DNA of 64,000 bases from Mycobacterium sp. ITM-2016-00317. Its GTDB lineage: Bacteria; Actinomycetota; Actinomycetes; Mycobacteriales; Mycobacteriaceae. How positions within the stretch are numbered: position 1 is the stretch's first letter; each line of letters opens with the position of its first letter. The translations under genes and the position numbers were made by a program. Location of the stretch: positions 5,890,001 to 5,954,000 of the forward strand of contig NZ_CP134399.1 in the NCBI RefSeq assembly GCF_002968295.1, in the 5' to 3' direction. The notes under the pieces were generated by a model. The model had not been told where the DNA came from, searched no databases, and saw nothing but the letters and a program-made list of their open reading frames with translations. Shown one piece after another: positions 62,515 through 64,000 of the stretch.

Positions 62515-64000
62515 CGGTCCCGTTCTTCGGTGCGTCGGCGTGCGGCTTCGGTCAGTGCGGGAGGATCCAGAGATGTTGATGCCTCGACGAATGCGCGCCA
62601 TCGTGCGCGTTCGGGCACACGCTGTTCCTCCGGCAGCGTCGGCTCCATGGTGCAGCTGAATCGAGCCCGCGTCGCGAGGCCGCCGAGATCCAGTTCACCT
62701 GCGCCGATCGCAGCCAGCCCCGCAGCACCGGCGGCCGTGTTGTCGTGGTGGTCGGCGATGGCGATGGGCCTGCCGCACAGGTCGGCCTGCCGTTGCATGA
62801 GCGTGCGATTGACGCTGAGGCCGCCGTCTGCCCGCAAGGTGGCAGGCATGCCGAGTTCGGCGTCCACCGCGTCGACGACGTCAGCCACCCGCTGGGCGAT
62901 CCCGTCGAGGACTGCGAACGCCAAGTCCTGGCGATCCGAGGACGCTCGTAGACCGGCCAGCACGCCCGCCGCGTCCGAACGCCACCACGGGGCTCCGATG
63001 CCGGTGAAACTCGGCAAGAACACCGGATGCTGCATCCGTAGCTCGAAGTCTTCTGCCGCGCTACAGGATGCGGCCAATGTGGAGACGTGAGAGGCATTTT
63101 CAGCCAATCCCAACCCGACGAACCAGTCGACGGCGGTGCCCGCGCTGAAGACGCCTCCTTCGATCGCCCACGCCTTGGGTTCGCCGGGGATGGTCCATGC
63201 GTAGGTCGGCATCAGGCCGTGGCCCGGCCGGCAGGGCTGGGCACCGACGTTGGTGTCGATGAAACACCCTGTCCCATACGTCATCTTGGTGTCGCCAGGC
63301 GAGATCGCGCCCAGCGCGGCCAGCGCGGCCAGTTGATCGGTCGCGCTGGCGTACAGCGGCGCGCCCAGGATGGTGGGCAGCGGTTCGGTGAAGACGGTGT
63401 CCACGATCTCCGGCAGCAGAGCGGCGTCGATACCGAAGGCTGCCGCACATTCCGGATCGAACCGCAGGTCGTCCAACGCCATCAGCTGTGTCCGGCTACC
63501 CGTCGACGGGTCGGTCACATACGCGCCGTAGGCAAGACGATGGATGAAGAACGTGTCGAGCGTGCCGATGGCCAGTGTGCCGTCGGCCGCCGCAGCGGCT
63601 ACCTCCGGTAGGTTCAGCAGTGCCCACGCGATGCGCGCCGCCGAGTAGTACGGATCCAGCCGCAGTCCGGTGACCTCCTCGACACCCGCCGCTGCGGGCG
63701 TGCCGGCAACCCGGTCGACGATGGTTCCGGCACGCCGGTCCGACCAGAGGATCGCCTTCGACAGTGGCGCCCCGGTCAATCGGTTGAACGCGATGACGGA
63801 CTCGCCCTGGTTGGCCAACCCAATTCCGGCCAGTTCCGCACCGGGCACCGACGCGACGGCTTCGCGCACCGTCTCTTCGATGGCATTGACCAGCGCGTCG
63901 CCGTCCTGCTCATCCCAGCCCGGGAGGGGATGCGCGGTATGCGAGCGTTTGCGCGCCGTCGCCACGCAGTTACCGGCGTCGTCATAGAGGTTGGTACGGG
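62511..64000 (-). CDS. FGGY family carbohydrate kinase (GlpK-like), 5' end beyond window
   Basis: At least 495 codons, running off the right edge with the frame open (RTNLYDDAGNCVATARKRSH). FGGY kinase motifs: IGLANQGESVIAF, TYGTGCFIDTNVG, SFTGIGAPWW and the ATP-site LRADGGLSVNRTLMQRQADL. Most like GlpK, but the usual ETTALGAA segment reads HHDNTAAGAAGLAA, so glycerol is uncertain and another polyol or alcohol is plausible. First visible gene of an operon with a GlpA-like dehydrogenase and a EutH transporter. Confidence 0.88.
   Translation of the reverse strand, partial: RTNLYDDAGNCVATARKRSHTAHPLPGWDEQDGDALVNAIEETVREAVASVPGAELAGIGLANQGESVIAFNRLTGAPLSKAILWSDRRAGTIVDRVAGTPAAAGVEEVTGLRLDPYYSAARIAWALLNLPEVAAAAADGTLAIGTLDTFFIHRLAYGAYVTDPSTGSRTQLMALDDLRFDPECAAAFGIDAALLPEIVDTVFTEPLPTILGAPLYASATDQLAALAALGAISPGDTKMTYGTGCFIDTNVGAQPCRPGHGLMPTYAWTIPGEPKAWAIEGGVFSAGTAVDWFVGLGLAENASHVSTLAASCSAAEDFELRMQHPVFLPSFTGIGAPWWRSDAAGVLAGLRASSDRQDLAFAVLDGIAQRVADVVDAVDAELGMPATLRADGGLSVNRTLMQRQADLCGRPIAIADHHDNTAAGAAGLAAIGAGELDLGGLATRARFSCTMEPTLPEEQRVPERARWRAFVEASTSLDPPALTEAARRRTEERDR

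Noticed and set aside
61627..63090. 487-codon plus-strand frame opposite the dehydrogenase and kinase
   Set aside because: Antisense frame without recognisable domains; reverse-strand genes have catalytic motifs and 4-bp overlaps.
1..64000. tRNA, rRNA, CRISPR, insertion sequences and prophage genes
   Set aside because: No cloverleaf-like genes, spaced direct repeats, transposases, integrases or capsid/terminase proteins were found on reading through.

Overview
The window comes from a GC-rich actinobacterium, most likely a rapidly growing Mycobacterium (Mycolicibacterium) or a near relative. Evidence: a C-terminal fragment of the mycobacterial Rv1733c membrane-antigen family at the left edge, a Tat-exported relative of M. 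tuberculosis Rv2525c (DUF1906), frequent GTG starts, dense packing with start/stop overlaps, and many TetR, LysR, IclR and GntR regulators. I see no tRNA, rRNA, CRISPR array, insertion sequence or phage gene.

Layout. 0-9.4 kb: Rv1733c-like fragment, a TetR regulator behind two near-identical palindromes, an S9 peptidase, a P2-type cation ATPase, an ascorbate-type PTS permease (EIIAB plus EIIC) and an NmrA-like reductase. 9.4-16.6 kb: a MOSC/flavin reductase/2Fe-2S fusion coupled to an NTF2-like gene, a frameshifted GH3 beta-glucosidase, a histidine phosphatase whose start is out of frame, a small exported protein, and a cobalamin riboswitch ahead of a CbiX-ferredoxin fusion. 16.6-22.4 kb: thioredoxin, ACC deaminase (acdS), an overlapping CPBP protease/sensor kinase/response regulator operon, an HD-domain gene remnant and a small basic protein. 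22.4-29 kb: MOSC protein, glycosyltransferase, SRPBCC protein, methyltransferase, an exported protein with an acidic tail, a RibD-like reductase and a MetX-like hydrolase.

29-48.6 kb is an accessory-looking metabolic region: alternating dehydrogenases, hydrolases, cupin, tautomerase, DJ-1 and EthD proteins separated by TetR, LysR, AraC and IclR regulators, several with clear palindromes in the divergent promoters. Two LysR genes (33.7 and 36.7 kb) are close paralogues bracketing a tautomerase/alcohol dehydrogenase pair. Genes from 41.8 to 47.3 kb (aldehyde dehydrogenase, cupin, SDR, two hydrolases, EthD-like and SCP2-like proteins) read as a catabolic cassette for an unidentified substrate.

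48.6-57.8 kb: a ROK repressor divergent from an MFS exporter, a cupin, an FMN glutamate synthase-like protein, DUF309, a TRIC-type channel, then a complete gluconate module: GntR regulator, gluconokinase, gluconate permease and a perfect 13-bp terminator hairpin.

57.8-64 kb: the DUF1906 protein, then a reverse-strand operon of GlpK-like FGGY kinase (cut by the window edge), GlpA-like FAD dehydrogenase with a BFD iron-sulfur domain, a pyridine-nucleotide oxidoreductase and a small membrane protein, each joined by a 4-bp overlap, followed by an EutH-type transporter. With no ethanolamine lyase genes present, this looks like import, phosphorylation and respiratory oxidation of a small polyol or amino-alcohol, and is the best candidate here for an uncharacterised system.
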